Shown here piece by piece: positions 35,868 to 47,570 of a stretch of 64,000 nucleotides of DNA. The position numbers and the translations under genes are program-made. The DNA comes from Endomychus coccineus (lineage: Eukaryota > Arthropoda > Insecta > Coleoptera > Endomychidae), in NCBI GenBank assembly GCA_958510875.1, contig OY294068.1:81463978-81527977 (forward strand), given 5' to 3'. The stretch's first letter is position 1, and every line of letters begins with the position of its first letter. The notes beneath the pieces were generated by a model. It was not told the origin of the DNA, did not search any database, and was given only the letters and a program-made list of their open reading frames with translations.

Positions 35868-36370
35868 CAGGACCGAATTAACACTATGAGGGGCCCTAAG
35901 CACAACAGATTTTGGGGGCCCCTCCCCCCTTTTTTTTTAATTACTCTTTATTCATAGAATAACATAATTTGTAGAGTAATATAATGCTCTAAATCGTGGA
36001 AAAGGTTATTGCCAGGAAAATAAGTACATAAATGAATATTTACACTATTAGTACGTCTTCTTAATTTGACATAATTTACAATGAGTAACTACATTAATCA
36101 CTTTTACAATTGCACTTTTGGAAACTTATCCGCTGAATTATTCGCCTTTAATACAAAATCAACTAATTCTTGACTACTTTTAGATATTACCAGTCGTTAG
36201 GCATACCCAAACTTTTATATTCCAGTAATTTCTTCACTTCGTTATTTTTTCCCAGAAAAATTGTCATTATTAGTTTTTTAATTTTTAATTTTTACAATTT
36301 CCGCGGGGCCCCCAAAATGTCGGGGCCCTAAACTATAGCTTAGTCAAGCTTATGCTATAATCCAGCACTG
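35868..36370. mobile_element. hAT-type MITE with 8-bp target duplication
   Basis: An exact 8-bp duplication, CATTGATC, lies at 35860-35867 and 36371-36378. The ends are CAGGACCGAATTA and, inverted, CAGTGCTGGATTA. Subterminal GGGGCCC...TTTTGGGGGCCCC blocks are inverted at about 35893-35927 and 36305-36330. The interior is non-coding and AT-rich. An 8-bp duplication with CAG ends is the hAT hallmark. No transposase is present. Confidence 0.8.
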
Positions 36371-36378
36371 CATTGATC

Positions 36379-37600
36379 CCGTACAATTCAACTTATTAAC
36401 TTAAATGCAAAGCACTTTTAACGTAGAATATGCTCTTTGTGGGGAACCTATTGATAGAAACCGTGACACTCTGATTGCTGAAAATGTCATGTCCTATAAT
36501 AGGCTTCTACTTCACCAGTACTTGTTATACATTATCATACCAATGCCGAGCGAGCGCAGAAAAGGTCGAGTATACTGGGCTAGACATGAGTTGTTGAAAG
36601 AATGTTTACCGCTCGACAGATGTCAAGATATTATGAACTCGAGTTTCATTCTTCCGCTAGACAATCTCTAATGTCCCGAAATATACGTGACTGTATCCAC
36701 ATAAGACAGTCTACAGGAAAACATATAGGTACTATGTTATTTGTTTTAATATAATAAAAATTGTCACTTCTTAACATAATGTTTTTATTTGCGCAACGTA
36801 CATTTTTAGTTCAGCGCCTCAGTTCATAACTTATAGAAGTACTTTAAGCGACCAACGTTACAGTGTCACTTGGTATACTCTCATATTCAGCATCACACTA
36901 CCAAGCTGATGTTAACTAAGTGCGGTATCCTCAATCCTCTTCTTTGTACCTTCTCGCTTCTCAATCATCTAAACCAAGTGATTGAGTTTCGATGCCATGA
37001 TTTGTGATATGATGGTAATGATTTATTTGTATTACGGCATGTTGCCAACATTTATCTAGGTCGCAATCTCTGATACTACTTTAAGGCAAATGACTCATTG
37101 TGAAATCGAAAATCATCAATCGAATAGAATCGTTACATTGAAGAATCTGACATATATGGTTAACGTTAAACGTTAATTGGATTTTAAACAATCATCAAAA
37201 CATTAAAGGTTATAATGTGCGCTCATAGCATTGAAATACAAAATTAACATTATAATCAGAACATGTAGCTAATTTGATGGAATAAATAAATGAAAATTAT
37301 ACTTTGCTCTATTAGGAAGTATCACTAAAAATATTTTTATAAATCAATATTCGCTCATTGTTTTGTGATTACTAATATCAGTTATATTCGATATTCAATA
37401 TAAATTTTCATTGCATTTACAATTATTATTCTACGTTTTGTATCTATCACAGACAAAGGTTTACAACATTAGGTGGAAACTGACATAACTCATTCATAAA
37501 ATATATGACAGATTGTGTCACATTAGATAATGACATTATACGTGTCCCCACTACCCATATGAAAAGTTGATTGATATTTATTTTAATCCTACAAATTTTG
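36379..37600. other. Upstream region of the NME7 gene
   Basis: AT-rich. An 88-residue frame at 36405-36671 has no recognised domain. A splice acceptor (TTTGATTTCAG, ending at 37607) lies 3 bp before the NME7 ATG, so an untranslated first exon should lie somewhere upstream. It could not be located. Confidence 0.4.
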
Positions 37601-37610
37601 ATTTCAGATA

Positions 37611-38777
37611 ATGTCGAGAAACTTGACTGAATACGACTACAACGAAAAACTAGTATTCTTTGGAGATTATTATGACCATGTTGATCATCTTTCGAAGAAA
37701 TTCATCGTGAGCTATTTCCCTTGCGATGACACTATCGAAATATTCGACAAAGACATGAACCGGGTCTTCCTGAAACGTTCACTATGCGAAGGAATAAAAC
37801 GGAGAGACATGTTTGTGGGTAACATAATCAGAGTATATGGTCGACAAATCACTCTTTCAGATTACGGAGACTGCAACACTAAAAACGTAATTGGTCGAAC
37901 GAAAGAACGAACGTTTGTCATAATCAAACCATCGGCTATGGATAAGATCGGTGACGTGATAGCAGAAATCGAAAGACGGAATTTTCAAATATCCAGAATG
38001 AGAATGTGCATGTTAACTAGGAAACAGACGTTAGATTTCTATGAAAGTAGGAAGGGTGACGCGTATCTTCCATTCATAACAGAACACATTGTTTCTGGAC
38101 CTATTGTTGCATTGGAATTAGTTGGTGAAGATGCAATTGAAAGATTTAGGAAAGAAGCTGGTCCTGATGATCCTTTGGAAGCAAGAAAAGCTAATCCTGA
38201 TTCGCTGAGAGCAATGTTCGGTCAACAGCGGGCTTCAAACGGTTTTCATTGTTCTCCCGATTACCAGACTGCAGTGAAAGAAGCTTGCTTCTTCTTTCCA
38301 CAAGGTATTGATAAGAAACCACCCGAAACCACAATCTTATTGAAGAATACCACATGTTGCATCGTGAAACCACATGCCATCAAAGAAGGAAAGTTAGGTT
38401 ACATCCTCAAAAGCATCTACGAAGGCGATTTCAAAATAACAGCAATGCAAATGTTTTACTTGAGCAACGCTAACGCTGATGAATTTCTGGAAGTTTATAA
38501 AGGTGTCGTCAGTGATTTTCATGCTCTTCTATTGAGTTTTTTGGATGGCCCTTTAGTTGCTTTGGAAATATCAGGAAAGCATGATGAAATGAACACTCAT
38601 GAAATGTTTAGACATTTTGCTGGACCATCTGATTCCGATATAGCAAGACAAATTCGTCCTTATACTTTGCGAGCCAAATATGGAACAGATAAATATAAAA
38701 ATGCTATTCATTGTACCGATTTGCCTGAAGATACCGTTTTGGAACTGGAATATTTCTTCAAAATTCTCAACGACTAA
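37611..38777 (+). CDS. NME7: Nucleoside diphosphate kinase 7 (NME7)
   Basis: 388 residues in one coding exon, close to the usual length of about 375-395 for NME7. A DM10 domain occupies about residues 4-88 (EKLVFFGDYYD, LKRSLCEGIKRRDMFVGN). The first NDK domain is at about 100-230 (TFVIIKPSAM, with His213 in NGFHCSPD), and the second at about 247-385 (CCIVKPHAIKEG, with His367 in NAIHCTD). Both candidate phospho-histidines are kept. NME7 is a component of the inner lumen of ciliary doublet microtubules and of gamma-tubulin ring complexes in studied animals. In insects a role in sensory cilia and sperm is expected. An acceptor AG sits 3 bp before the ATG, so there is a 5' UTR intron. AATAAA signals lie at about 38796 and 38893. 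Lack of coding introns is unusual, but the frame is fully intact. Confidence 0.95.
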   Translation: MSRNLTEYDYNEKLVFFGDYYDHVDHLSKKFIVSYFPCDDTIEIFDKDMNRVFLKRSLCEGIKRRDMFVGNIIRVYGRQITLSDYGDCNTKNVIGRTKERTFVIIKPSAMDKIGDVIAEIERRNFQISRMRMCMLTRKQTLDFYESRKGDAYLPFITEHIVSGPIVALELVGEDAIERFRKEAGPDDPLEARKANPDSLRAMFGQQRASNGFHCSPDYQTAVKEACFFFPQGIDKKPPETTILLKNTTCCIVKPHAIKEGKLGYILKSIYEGDFKITAMQMFYLSNANADEFLEVYKGVVSDFHALLLSFLDGPLVALEISGKHDEMNTHEMFRHFAGPSDSDIARQIRPYTLRAKYGTDKYKNAIHCTDLPEDTVLELEYFFKILND

Positions 38778-38795
38778 TTTTGTTTCGTAGATGCT

Positions 38796-38901
38796 AATAA
38801 AATGATCTTTCCTTAATATTTAAGTTATCTTTCTAACACGAATATTGCGTTTCTACACGTTTGTTTCTTATTGTCAATGCACTTCAGGTACTAAATAAAT
38901 A
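38796..38901 (+). terminator. Polyadenylation signals of NME7
   Basis: AATAAA occurs in GCTAATAAAATG about 20 bp after the stop and again in CTAAATAAATAAAT near 38893, with a T/G-rich stretch (TTTTTTGTTGTGTCG) following at 38918. Confidence 0.5.
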
Positions 38902-39330
38902 AATTTCAGTAAACTTAATGTTTTTTGTTGTGTCGTTATGAAGTTCTTAATTATTTTCTGCACCCAAGTATATTACAAGTATATGAGTCACTGTAACTAC
39001 CAACAGCATTGACTTGAACTCCTTGTTTCATATTTAAAATCTGTATCACGCTTATAAATTTGGAGTATTATTTACTAAAGTTTGAATCAAACTTAATTTG
39101 AAAATTTACAAAATTAGATGTAGTGCTTCTTGTGGGAATTATTTGGACAATCTCTCCTCAAGATAGGCTGGCATCTTTTTCCATGAAATTGTCAGTTGAC
39201 ACAAGTATCTACCTTTCGCCTTCATCGAAATTTAACTGGTAATTATTTTTCTCTACATTAATAAAATTGACTCAGTTTAATTGGAGCACAAATTCATCGT
39301 GATTATGAATTCAGGTTGTTCGTTTTATTT

Positions 39331-39450
39331 TCACTTATAATCTCCCTAGTGCTTGAATTATTTCCGGAAATTTTTCCGAAGGAACGCATTTTTTGAAAAT
39401 TTTCTAGAAAAATGCGTGACTGAGGAAAAATTCCCGTATATTAATTCAAG
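39331..39450. repeat. Direct repeat and hairpin at the left edge of recombinase locus C
   Basis: TCACTTATAATCTCCCTAGTGCTTGAATTATTTCCGGAAAT-type sequence (39331-39384) recurs in the same orientation at 42749-42800. Within it starts an imperfect hairpin about 100 bp long (39353-39449) with core ACGCATTTTTTG...TAGAAAAATGCGT (39384-39416). The repeat may mark the ends of one mobile unit of about 3.4 kb. Confidence 0.6.
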
Positions 39451-39639
39451 GACGCGGGGGATTCGGTAAGGAAATTTCACACCTAAAATTTATTTGAAAA
39501 AAAAAATTAAAAATCTGACATGTTTCATTTTGAAACTTACTTTTGCAACAATGAAGTTGGCAAGTTCTTATATTTTGACGTTTATGCGGCGACGCATGTT
39601 TTGGAAGTGAAAATTCTGAAAACATAAAGATAGATGTGG

Positions 39640-40904
39640 CAAATGTAACTCCTCAAAATACAAAGAGGTCAAAATTGAGCGTATGGAGGCAGTTTCTGGA
39701 TTTTACAATGTTGAAGATCCAGCCTCATCTATAACGACTTTGGCATCAATCTTAGAAGATTATGCCTTCAACAAGAAAAAGAAAAATTCAGAATATTATA
39801 AGGAATCTGTTGCTAAGGTAGGTAAGTATTTTCAGATTCTTTGATTTAAAAAAACATGCAAAATTGCTGAAAATAATTTTTTTGTTTTGTTTCAGGTTAT
39901 GTGGAACTCCACCGCAAAGCAGCTTCAACATTTTTTTTTTGAAAATATACAGATTAAATTTGATCCATTTAACGACGTGGAATTCAAAGGTGCTCGAGCA
40001 GCTCGCGATGCGAAAAGAAGGCAACTGCAAAGTGATCCAGAAAAAAGAAAGAGAAGTGCAGCAGCGTTAACAAGCCAAGATTATGAACAAATTATCAAGA
40101 TATGGGACGAAGATACACCGAATGGCTTACAAAAAAAATTCTTTTACATCGCTTCACACGAATTGGCTTGGAGGGGTGGAGGAGGTGCTGCTGCGGAAGT
40201 CGAATATTTTGCGAAAGAGTTCAACAACAAAAACAACTTCACAGGCCGGATAGAGTACAACCCCATTTTTACGAAGACCACACAAGGTGGAGCAAGAAAA
40301 ATCTCCGATAGTGAGTGGCTAATTGAAAATAGACAAAATCCTGAAGTATGTCCGGTTAGACTGTTTCATAAATTAATGGAGAAATGGGGTAATTCAATTA
40401 CGATTGATAGATTGTTCCTAACACCGAACCCTAAATGGAATTCATCTAGCTGGTTCAAAAACAGCCCTGATGGAAAAAAACACAACCTGGTTTTAGGAAG
40501 CAGCCTTCGAAGTAGGCATTGACACCAAGAAAGTGAAGATCACGAACCATTCCGCAAGGGCTACAGCTGTATCCAATCTTGCCAAAAAGGGAGTAAGCGA
40601 GCAGCAACTAATTAAAATAACGGGACACAGTAACAGCCAATCCATTAAACCTTACCTGCAGATGGATAAAGAACATCACCACGATATTATTAACGCCATG
40701 AGGAGCGAAAATAAGTCAGTGGAAAAAGGTAGCCAGAGTGCGGCATTGGCATCCTGCATTGGATTGGAACCAGAACTCCACAAACAAATTTCAAACAACA
40801 ACAACTCTAACCAAGCGAGTATTGTTTATAACAATTGTGTTTTTATGTTACAAATATCATTAGCTAAAATATTGGAAATCTATTGTTGTAACCAAGTAGG
40901 ATAG
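39640..40904 (+). pseudogene. Tyrosine recombinase of a DUF3504/Crypton-like element (copy C)
   Basis: Two exons are separated by an intron (about 39820-39895, GTAGGTAAGT...TTTCAG). Exon 1 encodes NTKRSKLSVWRQFLDF, then a frame break near 39700, then SSITTLASILEDYAFNKKKK. Exon 2 begins VMWNSTAKQLQHFFFEN. The catalytic Arg lies in SHELAWRGGG. A second frame break occurs at about 40500 before VGIDTKKVKITNHSARATAV, which carries the H-x-x-R box. ITGHSNSQSIKPYLQMD supplies the second His and the nucleophile Tyr. All catalytic residues are readable but the frame is broken twice. This family is distinct from copies A and B but related to fragment D. Confidence 0.75.
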
Positions 40905-41689
40905 ATTATTTATTAGGTAATGCTTTTTTGAATTTCTAGTAGGTAATATAATAGTGCCTCGTTGAATAGGTAGTAGCTATAGATTATAGATAGTTATAAT
41001 AAATCATTAAACGTATGTTCATTCAATATTTATATTTTGTTAATTCCATTTATGAATAAAAGTAATCAATTAATCAAAAGTTGTCATTCTTCAAGCACTT
41101 TTCTTATCCATAATTATGGGAAAACATAAACTTTCAAAAAAAAGTTTCCTCACCGAAATGCAAAAAAAAAGTATTGAAAATTATCCTTTTAATTTATTTT
41201 TACTACATTTCATCTACTAAAATAAAGGGAAAGCATAGTATAGTCTAGTTTAGGCTAGTTATGCCAGATGAAACAATTTTTAAAATCTAGGTAGATAGTG
41301 GATACCTAACTAAAGATTACCTATATCCTCTACCTTCCTCGCCATTTAGTTATATCAAACGTGTGAAATGTTATCAACTGTGGTTAAGGTTATTCATTTT
41401 TCATATAATTTAAATACTAAAATAAAGGAAATATGTTATAATTGGGATAAATAAGTCGTTTCCAAAATATTGTAAGAAAATTTAATAAAAAAGTTTTTTT
41501 ATTAACTGTTTTTTATTTATTCTCCGTACCCTCGTAGAAAAAATGTGGTACCTAATATATGTGTGAAGTGCCTTTTTCGCACTTAATAGGTAAACTACTA
41601 TTTTTGTTCTTATTTTTAAATGTTTATTTGTTTCAATCAGGAGAAAGGCGTTAGATAGCTGCTTACCTAAGTAGGAATAATAATAGTAG

Positions 41690-41985
41690 AAAAAACAAAT
41701 GTATCTCTCACTTTAGTAACATAGAGGGCATTCAGTTTTTCGAACATAATATTTATCCTTTTGTTACATTCAATTTTACATTACTAAACTCTGAGAAAAA
41801 AGTTTTTGTTGTGAAAAATGATGGTTCGAATGAAACTATAATATTCCAGTTTTGGATAGTATTATTTGTGAAAAAAAAAATGTTCCTCTTACTTTAGTAA
41901 CATAGAAGGCATCCAATTTTTCAACTCAAACATTCATCTTTCGACTACAACTAACTTAATGCTACTAAAATATAAGGAAAGTACG
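41690..41985. repeat. Diverged direct repeat of about 105 bp
   Basis: ACTTTAGTAACATAGA(G/A)GGCAT and the approximately 80 bp after it occur at about 41710-41795 and again at about 41890-41980. Non-coding, between recombinase C and the small ORF. Confidence 0.5.
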
Positions 41986-42161
41986 TTTTTCTAAAAAAAA
42001 ACGATAAGGATATCCGGCGTCTGGCAGTCTTTTAATGATTCGTAATAAAACATAACCACAGTTAAGAAGGCTTAGGCTTGTGATGTCAAAATCGTCTCTG
42101 CTATACGTCTCGTCGACAGCTATTTCTTAAACGTGCTTCTTTAGTTCACAATAATTAAATC

Positions 42162-42500
42162 ATGGCAGCAAACAATCAAGAAACTAATTTTAAGCCCTAT
42201 GGTGTTCGTAAATCTTGCTCTGAAATAGAGGATATTAACATGTCTCATAAAAATTTAAAGTATTTGCAATGTTTAATGGAAAAAACTGAATTAAATTCCC
42301 ATCAAGAAAACCTTTTCTCAGTTATCCAGAAGATTTTGGAGGAAGATATCCCATCCTTTTTTAAAAAAAAAATAACAATCTATTATATTAAACATATACA
42401 TCTGAGTGGAAAGGGAAGATAACCATTATCCTTGTTATTCTCCATTACGAAGTGAAGAGTTCCAATCAGAATTCCGAAAATATTTAGCCGTAATGAAAGA
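42162..42500 (+). CDS. Unknown small protein X, copy 1 (frame broken late)
   Basis: An ATG at 42162 opens 86 residues: MAANNQETNFKPYGVRKSCS, then KNLKYLQCLMEKTELNSHQE and FKKKITIYYIKHIHL. A one-base frame break near 42413 hides a continuation reading NHYPCYSPLRSEEFQSEF. A second copy at 43090-43370 shares the LMEE/LMEK, YYI..KH.HL and YSPLR.E blocks, which is the only support that this is coding. No domain is recognised. It follows recombinase C in the same orientation, so it could be an accessory protein of that element. Its function is unknown. Confidence 0.4.
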
Positions 42501-42599
42501 AATATCTGGTAAATAAATATTTGTATTTATTCAGTATTATAAAATGAATAAAAACATTAAATACCAAAATTTGACCCTGCATATTGATTTTCGGAACAT

Positions 42600-42800
42600 A
42601 TGATAGCTGTCAAGAAAAAATTTCCACTTATTAATTTTGTTCGCCTAGCTTGGCAGGAGGAGAAAATTTTCCGAAAAATTTGAAGGTTGTCATTGGTAAC
42701 TGTCGAAATGAAAGTGTGTGATTGGCTTAGAATGACAGGTGTGAAATTTTCACTTATAATATCCCAAGAGCTTAAATTAGTTCCGGAAATTTTCTTGAGG
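42600..42800 (+). repeat. Terminal repeat R between the two X copies
   Basis: Begins CTGTCAAGAAAAAATTTCCACTTA and includes TTTTCCGAAAAATTTGAAGGTTGTCATTGGTAACTGTC and GACAGGTGTGAAATTTTCA. A similar series occurs at about 43585-43720, so the unit between them (including X copy 2) is bounded by direct repeats. It ends in the block shared with 39331. Confidence 0.55.
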
Positions 42801-43089
42801 GCACGAATATGTTGAAAATTATCCCGAGTCGCGAAGCCATAATTTTAGGGCACTAAAGGTGATAGACATGTATTTTTTGTTGAAGTAATCCATAACACTC
42901 CTAATGTAAAAAATATAATATTAACATGGTTTGTTGCAGTAGGTGGCCGTGATATAGGCGGCCATGCTTTTGACAGATGAGGTTTATATTGGTAAATTAC
43001 ATAGATTTACTGTATAATAAACCAGCAAACAAAGATATTCTTATGTAAAACATTTCTTGTAAGCATTTGCGTTAAACAATTTGAGAAAA

Positions 43090-43370
43090 ATGAAATGCTT
43101 TGAAAAGTACAATTTATGTAAATACTGCAAAGAGTTGAGTCAAGTGCAAATATGTCATCCAAAATTAATATATTTAACGAATTTAATGGAAGAGTTGAAT
43201 GGTTTGCTTACGAAAATCCAAGAAAGTCTGCTGTAGATGTCAAGTAAATATGGCCTTTTGCGTAAAAGAGATTTGAACAAAATTGTTTCAAAATATTACA
43301 TATATGTCTTAAAACACAGACATCTAATTAATTCGTCACCTTCCTATTCACCATTAAGAAGAGAGGGTTA
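43090..43370 (+). pseudogene. Unknown small protein X, copy 2
   Basis: The ATG at 43090 gives MKCFEKYNLCKYCKEL and LTNLMEELNGLLTKIQESLL before a stop at 43234-43236. The same region then continues with KRDLNKIVSKYYIYVLKHRH and SPSYSPLRREG, aligned with copy 1. Four Cys in the first 22 residues (C3, C10, C13, C22) could hint at a metal site, but this is not conserved in copy 1. Broken copy. Confidence 0.4.
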
Positions 43371-43584
43371 GAATTCAAACAACATTTAAATCTAACTATG
43401 TTTGTAGATCCTACGTTTTTTGAAATATAAATTGTTAATGCATAATAATTAAACAAATTTGTGTTTTCTGTTTAATGAAACTTTATAGCGAATAATAAAT
43501 AATAATGTTAATTCTTATAGAAATTTTGCATTATTCACAGGTATATCTACAATATTTAATGGTTGTAGATCATATGTTTACCTT

Positions 43585-43720
43585 TTCAACTGTCAAAAAA
43601 TTTCCACTTAAATATCGTGACACCACGAAAAAATTTCCGGAAATTTTTTTAGTTGCCATGGTAACTAGTCAAAATTAAGGCATCTTATTGGTTAAAAAGT
43701 AGAGGTGTGAAATTTTCAAA
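43585..43720 (+). repeat. Second terminal repeat R
   Basis: CTGTCAAAAAATTTCCACTTAAATA, then AATTTCCGGAAATTTTTTTAGTTGCCATGGTAACTAGTC and AGAGGTGTGAAATTTTCA, parallel to 42600-42755 in order and orientation. Confidence 0.55.
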
Positions 43721-44199
43721 TAAACTTCATTCACAACAAGAATGATATGACGTCATACTTATTTACTTTTACAACCAATTCACATCAACAATTTCTCTAA
43801 GTAAGTGCCGCACTATCTTCGTCAAACCAGGTATATATCATTTTTACAATTGGCAACACATTACTTAGTTATGGAACTCTTTACATAGGGAAGTCTTTCC
43901 TTATGCCTATAACTTCCAAACATTCCAGAAAAACACGAAAACATATATCCTGTCCCAACATTCCGCTGCTGGCTCACACGATGTTCTTCGAACATTATAG
44001 GTTTCCCTCTCGTGTAGTCAAAGTGTGAAAAAAAGTTGCCGATGTAAACTAATGTTTTGTGTTGATTTCTTGAATTGATTTGACAGTTCAAATATTTCTT
44101 GCGAATTCTAATAGAATTAAATCCCAAAAGTAGAGAAACAGTTTTTCTCAGGACTGTAATTGTATCTACATTCACGTCGTGTGCTGTATTAACTTGAAA

Positions 44200-45330
44200 C
44201 ATGCCGAAATCACCGTCATTTACTCCTCAACAAATGGTTTGTTCAACAAAATAAATTACTTTAAATTTGAACGTGAAAATGGGGGATCAAATCTTCCGAT
44301 CACTGCCGTCAGAGACGAGTTGCTTCAGCATTATAATTTGAGTGTTGCAACAGTCAATAAAATAGCAAGAAAACGAAGGCCAAGGATGAAGGGCTAAACT
44401 AAAAATAGATGATTTTGACGAGAGTGCAATTCGGAATGTTATTTACGTATAATATGTACAGAAACAAGAATCATATAAGTTTAGACACACTATGAGAGAA
44501 ACTTCTAGAATGTAAAATATTTACTGATGGCAAAACATCGATTCGGAATGTTTCAAATACAGTAAGGATAATCCACGACGTGGGTTAATGGAGTTATCTG
44601 CCATCTAATAAACCTTCATTATATATCATATATATCAAACAGAAAAATGAAGATGTACGTCACGTGGATCTTCAGAGATGGTACTGTGTGTCGTTTCTGG
44701 CAAGATTGTAGCACTAAGAGTGTGAAAACAATGAAAGTTTGTAGCGCATGTATATTGCTGGATGTACAACAGATTTTAATTATGGTGCCGAACTACGAGT
44801 AATATTTTCTTCGAAAACGATTATCATAGTGAAATGGATCATGAAAACTTCCTGCGTTGATTTGAATTTCATCTCTTAGTGAATTTCGAAGAACCCCCGC
44901 CACCATTGTTATGGATAATGCTAGTTATCACAAATGAATGAAGTACCAACCACTGCTTCCAATAAATGTGATATAAAAGAGTGGTTAAGAAGGAATACGA
45001 TAACACCTTCTTAGAACTACAAATGAATATGCCAGAAACAATATGCGTATCTGATACGTTAGCTTTTTATCTTTTGGTATGGACATCAAGCGCTACGTCT
45101 ACCTCCTTACCATTGCATTTCAACCCCAATGAACACATCTGGGGTATAACAAAAAGGTTGGTTGGTATAGATAGTAGTTCAGCAGAGAAATCTGGGGCTA
45201 TGTGGAAAGAAGCTGTAAGAAAAACTCGCCCAGAAATATGAACAAAAACTATACGACATACTGAAGAGGAAATACAATATTGGTAAAACAGAGACATTTA
45301 TCGAGAGAATATCCCCCATCAATCATAAAT
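44200..45330 (+). pseudogene. Degenerate DDE transposase (IS630/Tc1-like superfamily)
   Basis: The best frames give FERENGGSNLPITAV, then RDELLQHYNLSVATVNKIAR, DFDESAIRNV-like sequence near 44415, GNASYHK near 44915 (the second catalytic region) and HFNPNEHIWGITKRLVG near 45120 (the final catalytic region with N-x-x-E), followed by KEAVRKT. Pieces fall in all three frames with many stops. The order and spacing fit a DDE-superfamily endonuclease of roughly 350-400 residues. A 113-residue open frame on the minus strand at 43861-44202 has no recognised domain. Confidence 0.55.
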
Positions 45331-45674
45331 TTGGGACTTCATGATGATAGTGATTAGTACAGCACTATAAGGTAAATAACATCAAATATTTTTTAAATTG
45401 GTGTTCAATATTTATTTTTAAAAGTTTGGTTTAGTGTTAATTGGAAAAGTGTTAGTGTTTTACTTGGAAGTCAAAGTTTGATAAAGTGAATAGTTCTGTG
45501 CAATATTTAAGGGACTATAATGTGTAAGGCAGTGAAATGAATCAGTGCTCAACGGTCTAAGGCACTGAAGTGAAGGAGTTCGTGAATCAGTGAACTGAAG
45601 CAGTTTGTAAAGCAGTGAAGTGAATTATTTTAATGTGCTTGTGCAATAAGCTGGAGTAGAAACATGGTACGATA

Positions 45675-47430
45675 TGTAACGCTTTTCACATTACTGGTAT
45701 AAAGAACGCTGTAACGATTAGAATAACGATTTCTGTTCGGCTTATAGAATCATTTATCTCGTATTGACTAGGAGTGTCACTTACCCGTTCAATAGGAAAT
45801 CGGTAATCGAATTCGAATTCTTCCTGAACACTCTTTGCACGACGCCCGATTCGCGAGTAGAGGGTAGTGGATAAAACGGAAATTCAAAGGAGCCATTCGG
45901 TCTTGGATGTTAATGAGGTAAGTCAGGATTTAACAGTCCTTTGTCTTCTGGTTATTATCAATCTACCATTGAGAATTGTCAACATCAGGGACTATTTAAT
46001 TTGATTTGATATCTTACACATAATTCAGGATATGTACAGTCCCTGAATGTTAATATTTTTCAACGGAAATACTTCTTGACGAACCTCTTACATTCATGGC
46101 GAATCATTTTGTTATCTAGCATAATTCTGAGATAATCTTTTGCATTCTTAGGAATTTTACTTTATCTTCATACGAACATAATTTGAGGAGCAGTAAGCAG
46201 ATTGGTAATATAGTATTTTTGTGCTTTGTGCTTAGCCTAGCAATATCATACGTCATACGTGGTACATGAATTTGAAAATCACCATTCTTGACCTGGTACT
46301 TTAAGTTACGCATGGTTGTGTCTTATTAGACTGGTGGGATTTTGTTGAATATTGATCTGGGTGGACATAAAAAGCACGGATCTTATTCACTGCTTTTTGA
46401 GGTCTTAAGTGATACCACTGTTACGCTTGTTCAAACTCTCTTATAAATAGCAAACTTCAATTCATCAGACTCGAATCAATTGAATCATTATCTTTATGCT
46501 CTGTAACAATTTCTAACTTACTAATTATAACTCTACCTTTATCTCTATAATTTTTAATATAAGTTGTAGTAACATAATGAGTAATTTAATTCATTTTCAA
46601 ATTTCCTTCAGATCTATTCATTGTAATAATATTCTCCTCAAGATATCAATATTGTTATTATACAGTTTGGGAGATAACATAATCAGTTCTGGGATCGTAT
46701 TGGTTATTCCTACTAATTTAGTTATCGGTCCCTCGAACTTGAACCAAAATACTGTTCGTTGTTGTATTTACAGGGTCTGAACGATTGAGGTGCCTCTGAC
46801 CTTTTGCCCGTGACGCTTTAGCCAATTTCCTGGCATAGCCTATTTCCAGCTCCTTCAAGTTCCAAGGACGGTATTATTTTTTAGTTTGAATGACCATATT
46901 TTCATTTCACTAATTTTTGTTATCTAACTAAATTTGTATTCCACTAATTTCCTTTATTTGATGTAATCGAACTGAGAGGTTCACATCCAAATTTACGTTT
47001 CATCAACTCCTTTATTTGTTGAAATTGAAACCACAGGTTTCTAATTGTTATATCTTTATATTATTGAATTACTTCATATAATTCGATTTTTATTTTCAAT
47101 TTACATTATACCAAATATTCATTTTGTTCAATACAATAATTGTACTTTGTTTAAATTGTTATTTCAAATTCCCACTCGGAATAAAACCAAATTGTTAAGC
47201 TAGACTCTGTCTTATTTTTCTGAATATCCATCAACTTTTATCCACCTCGTAGTGCCTGGATTCTTGACTGTGGATTGTTTTTAGTTTTGTTTATTATAGA
47301 GCAGTTGGCCCTCAGGGTAATCCATAAAGTCTAGAATCACAGGACACGTTTCACTACGAGCCCTGAGAGTAAATGATCTTGTTGAACTAGTTGGGGCCAC
47401 TGATCCTAGCCGACAGTGTGATCCATTTCA
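45675..47430 (+). mobile_element. Solo LTR, Ty3/Gypsy-like family (copy B)
   Basis: Starts TGTAACGC and ends GATCCATTTCA, with GATA directly repeated at 45671-45674 and 47431-47434. It is about 1.76 kb, homologous along its length to copy A (for example CCAGCTCCTTCAAGTTCCAAGGACGG and TTTCACTACGAGCCCTGAGAG). No primer-binding site follows, so the internal region was lost by LTR-LTR recombination (inference). Confidence 0.65.
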
Positions 47431-47570
47431 GATAGCATGCGAATAGATTTTTAATTTCATTATTTATTTATTTTCAACGTAGAACAGTTTGTGAATTACA
47501 TTTAAGATTACAAATAATTTGTCATATTTGATATAATAAGTAAAGAACTCCTACTTTTGCTCGTGAACAG

